Source of the DNA: Endozoicomonas sp. NE40
GTDB lineage: Bacteria > Pseudomonadota > Gammaproteobacteria > Pseudomonadales > Endozoicomonadaceae
Length of the DNA: 64,000 bases
NCBI RefSeq assembly: GCF_040549045.1
Contig: NZ_JBEWTB010000002.1
Span: 2,494,001-2,558,000, forward strand
Reading direction: 5' to 3'
Part shown: piece after piece, positions 61,947 through 64,000 of the stretch
Position numbering within the stretch: the first letter of the stretch is position 1
Layout: every line of letters begins with the position of its first letter
Notes under the pieces: generated by a model
Databases searched by the model: none
Seen by the model: only the letters and a program-made list of their open reading frames with translations
Told to the model about the DNA's origin: nothing
Program-made: the position numbers and the translations under genes

Positions 61947-63728
61947 TCAGAATGTTTGTGTCGCTTTATTCAGCCAGTCAAGGTCAGCACCACTGAGCAG
62001 TGGCGACAGCTCTTCACGAACCATTTCGTGGTATTGATTCAGCCAGTCGATTTCAGTCTGGGTCAGCATCTCCCGGGTAATCGGGCGGGTGTCAATCGGT
62101 GCCAGTGTCATCGGAACCAGCTTGTAGAATTCACCAAACTCCGTCGTGATGTCTTCAGCCACACGCATGATGTTTTCAAGGCGTACGCCGTGTTTGCCAT
62201 TACGGTACATGCCAGGCTCATTGGTGAGAAGCATACCCACCTGCAAAGGCTGGTCAATCCATTTAGGGCTGACGCTGTGCGGGCCTTCGTGTACGTTCAG
62301 AAAGTAACCAATGCCGTGGCCGGTGCCGTGGTTGTAGTTTTGCCCGGCTTCCCAGACCGGCTGACGGGCAAGGATATCCAGCTGCATGCCCCGTGTACCT
62401 TTCAGGAAGCGGGCTTTTGCCAGATTAATATGCGATTTCAGAACCAGCGTATAGTCTTTCTGTTCTTCTTCCGTCATGGGACCACAGGCAAAGGTTCGGG
62501 TAATGTCCGTGGTGCCGTCCGGGTACTGGGCACCGGAATCAACCAGCAGCAGACCCTTTGCTTCAACCTTCCGGGAGGATTGCTCATCGGCACGATAGTG
62601 AATAATGGCACCATTTGAGGCATAACCGGCAATTGTCGGAAAGCTTGGTCCTTTAAACTCCGGTGCCTGCGCCCGGCTGGCCTGCAGAAACTCATCCAGT
62701 GACAGTTCGGTGACCTCACCGCCGGGAACTGTCTCTTCCAGCCAGCGCATAAAGCGGACAACCGCTGCGCCATCGCGTCGGTGACAGTCACCCATGCGCT
62801 GAATTTCCACATCGTTTTTAATGGCTTTCAGCAGAAGGGTTGGGCTGGCAGCCTTAATGATTTTGACGGACTCCGGCAGCGCATTGACCAGCCACTGATT
62901 GGTGGAGGCCGGATTCATCAACAGGCGGGTGTTGCTGTCCAGGCTGCGGATATCGTCAGCGATGGCATCGTAAGGCAGCAGCTCTATGCCCGACTGCTTT
63001 AAAGCCTGCAAAGCATCGCCTTCTATGCGGCTGGCATTGATATACAGTTTGACGTCGGTGTCTGTCAGCAGAATATAGGACAGGAACACCGGGTTGCATT
63101 CAATATCGCTGGCGCGCAGGTTCAGCAGCCAGGCAATATCGTCCAGCATGGTGATCAGCAGGTGACTGGCACCTTTTTTGGTCATCTCCAGGCGGACTTC
63201 TGCCAGCTTTTCTTCCCGGGTTTTGCCTGCAATGCTGTCGTCATGCAGAAATACCGGTGTCGCAGGCATATCTGGACGATCGATCCAGACGGTTTCCAGA
63301 AGATCTTTTTCAACTTCAATGGTGATGTTTTTGTCCTTAAAGGTTTCCAGCAGTTTCTGTGTCTGCTGGTGGCTCATCACCTTGCCATCAAAACCTACCA
63401 CGCTGCCTTCGGGCAGGGTATCTGCCAGCCAGTCCTGAATGGCCGGAACTTCCGGCATCCCGTCACGCATCAGCTCAATGCCGGAATTCTCCAGCTCCTG
63501 GCTGGCCTGCAGGAAATAACGGCCATCGGTCCAGAGGGCGGCCCGGTCTTTCAGTACGACTACGGTGCCAGCTGAACCTGTGAAACCGGACAGCCATTCC
63601 CTGCCGCCCCAGTGTTCTGAGCTGTATTCACTCTCGTGAGGATCCGAGCTGGGAATAATCCAGGCATCTATATGGCTGGTGCTCATGGCGGCTCTCAGAG
63701 CCGTGAGTTTTTCGGGCGTACTGGTCAT
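61947..63728 (-). CDS. M24 Xaa-Pro aminopeptidase (long, APP1-like)
   Basis: 593 residues from the ATG at 63728 (MTSTPEKLTALRAAMS); the upstream frame to 63890 is repeat-derived. Two creatinase-like N-terminal domains (DAWIIPSSDPHESEYSSEHWGGREWLSGFTGSAG) precede the pita-bread catalytic domain. Its metal ligands are Asp in LLVDSGAQY and TDITRTF, His in HGTGHGIGYFLNVHEGP, and Glu in LTNEPGMYRNG and VRLENIM. The three-domain form resembles eukaryotic XPNPEP1 rather than short PepP. It removes N-terminal residues preceding proline; cytoplasmic. Confidence 0.9.
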   Translation of the reverse strand: MTSTPEKLTALRAAMSTSHIDAWIIPSSDPHESEYSSEHWGGREWLSGFTGSAGTVVVLKDRAALWTDGRYFLQASQELENSGIELMRDGMPEVPAIQDWLADTLPEGSVVGFDGKVMSHQQTQKLLETFKDKNITIEVEKDLLETVWIDRPDMPATPVFLHDDSIAGKTREEKLAEVRLEMTKKGASHLLITMLDDIAWLLNLRASDIECNPVFLSYILLTDTDVKLYINASRIEGDALQALKQSGIELLPYDAIADDIRSLDSNTRLLMNPASTNQWLVNALPESVKIIKAASPTLLLKAIKNDVEIQRMGDCHRRDGAAVVRFMRWLEETVPGGEVTELSLDEFLQASRAQAPEFKGPSFPTIAGYASNGAIIHYRADEQSSRKVEAKGLLLVDSGAQYPDGTTDITRTFACGPMTEEEQKDYTLVLKSHINLAKARFLKGTRGMQLDILARQPVWEAGQNYNHGTGHGIGYFLNVHEGPHSVSPKWIDQPLQVGMLLTNEPGMYRNGKHGVRLENIMRVAEDITTEFGEFYKLVPMTLAPIDTRPITREMLTQTEIDWLNQYHEMVREELSPLLSGADLDWLNKATQTF

Positions 63729-63773
63729 TATTGATCCACTCCGGATGACTTCAGTCTGAAACGGTTTTTCGGG

Positions 63774-63809
63774 ACTATTTTCAGAACTATTTTCAGAACT
63801 ATTCTTCGA
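63774..63809. repeat. Three tandem 12-bp repeats upstream of the aminopeptidase
   Basis: ACTATTTTCAGA occurs twice exactly and once as ACTATTCTTCGA, 46-81 bases before the aminopeptidase ATG. Confidence 0.8.
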
Positions 63810-63875
63810 ACGAGTTTCCCGAACTATAACCCTTAAGTTGTCGGAAATACCATCGACTAAGCCTGTATTACGGAA

Positions 63876-64000
63876 ATGAAAACCCGACAAATGCTGGCCG
63901 CTTTGTCTGTACTTTTGTGTGGGAGTGAATCACATATCCAATCCAACCTTGTGGAGATACCACTTACCCTCGAAATTGCCGTATTGTTCCCAGAAGAGTA
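63876..64000 (+). CDS. Start of a putative secreted protein (runs off the window)
   Basis: An ATG at 63876 opens a frame with no stop to the window end. It begins MKTRQMLAALSVLLCGSES, a plausible signal peptide or lipoprotein leader, followed by HIQSNLVEIPLTLEIAVLF. The ribosome site is weak. Too little is present for a function. Confidence 0.4.
   Translation, partial: MKTRQMLAALSVLLCGSESHIQSNLVEIPLTLEIAVLFPEE

Overview
The window reads as a chromosomal segment of a gammaproteobacterium. Conserved gene orders support this: radC-rpmB-rpmG, coaBC-dut-argB-slmA with pyrE and crc close by, trxA-rho, ubiD-fre, and yicC-gmk. A Crc homologue next to pyrE points to the Oceanospirillales/Pseudomonadales side. 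Repeated insertion of large secreted, low-complexity proteins between housekeeping genes, plus a gene for a eukaryotic-type C2H2 zinc-finger protein, suggests a marine host-associated lineage such as Endozoicomonas. That last step is inference.

Layout. 1-12.9 kb: end of a peptide deformylase, purU, a zinc-ribbon membrane protein, znuA with a Zur-type operator, hexR with its own operator, uvrD, lipoproteins, an orphan TRAP binding protein, murI, cdd and a secreted NLS-like charged protein. 13-29 kb: a UbiF-like hydroxylase, a CDF metal exporter, a queuosine-precursor transporter, endA, parC, a RutR-like regulator, ubiD-fre, trxA-rho, ppx and a Na/phosphate cotransporter. 29-39 kb: an H-NS-like protein, a secreted orphan, a DUF47 protein, trhP, a palindromic MITE-like element, rpmG-rpmB, radC and a 1083-residue coiled-coil secreted protein with an internal duplication. 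39-47 kb: coaBC-dut-argB-slmA (ARG box before argB), a GH13 lipoprotein, pyrE and crc.

47-57 kb is a sugar-catabolic locus: an AraA/FucI-type isomerase, a D-ribulokinase-like FGGY kinase and L-fuculokinase on the minus strand, diverging from fuculose-phosphate aldolase and a complete ribose-type ABC importer on the plus strand. It would take up and cleave L-fucose and/or D-arabinose to dihydroxyacetone phosphate plus an aldehyde, with a possible side branch to ribulose-5-phosphate. Just downstream (57.2-57.9 kb) lies the most striking gene: four intact C2H2 fingers, a Ser/Thr/Ala linker and an acidic-aromatic tail, which is the architecture of a eukaryotic transcriptional activator. The window closes with rph, yicC-gmk (rpoZ does not follow), another secreted orphan, an M24 aminopeptidase and the start of a secreted protein.

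A recurring feature is 2-3 copies of 12-15 bp tandem repeats in spacers at gene junctions, three of them in the sugar locus. No tRNA, rRNA, CRISPR, transposase or prophage genes were seen.
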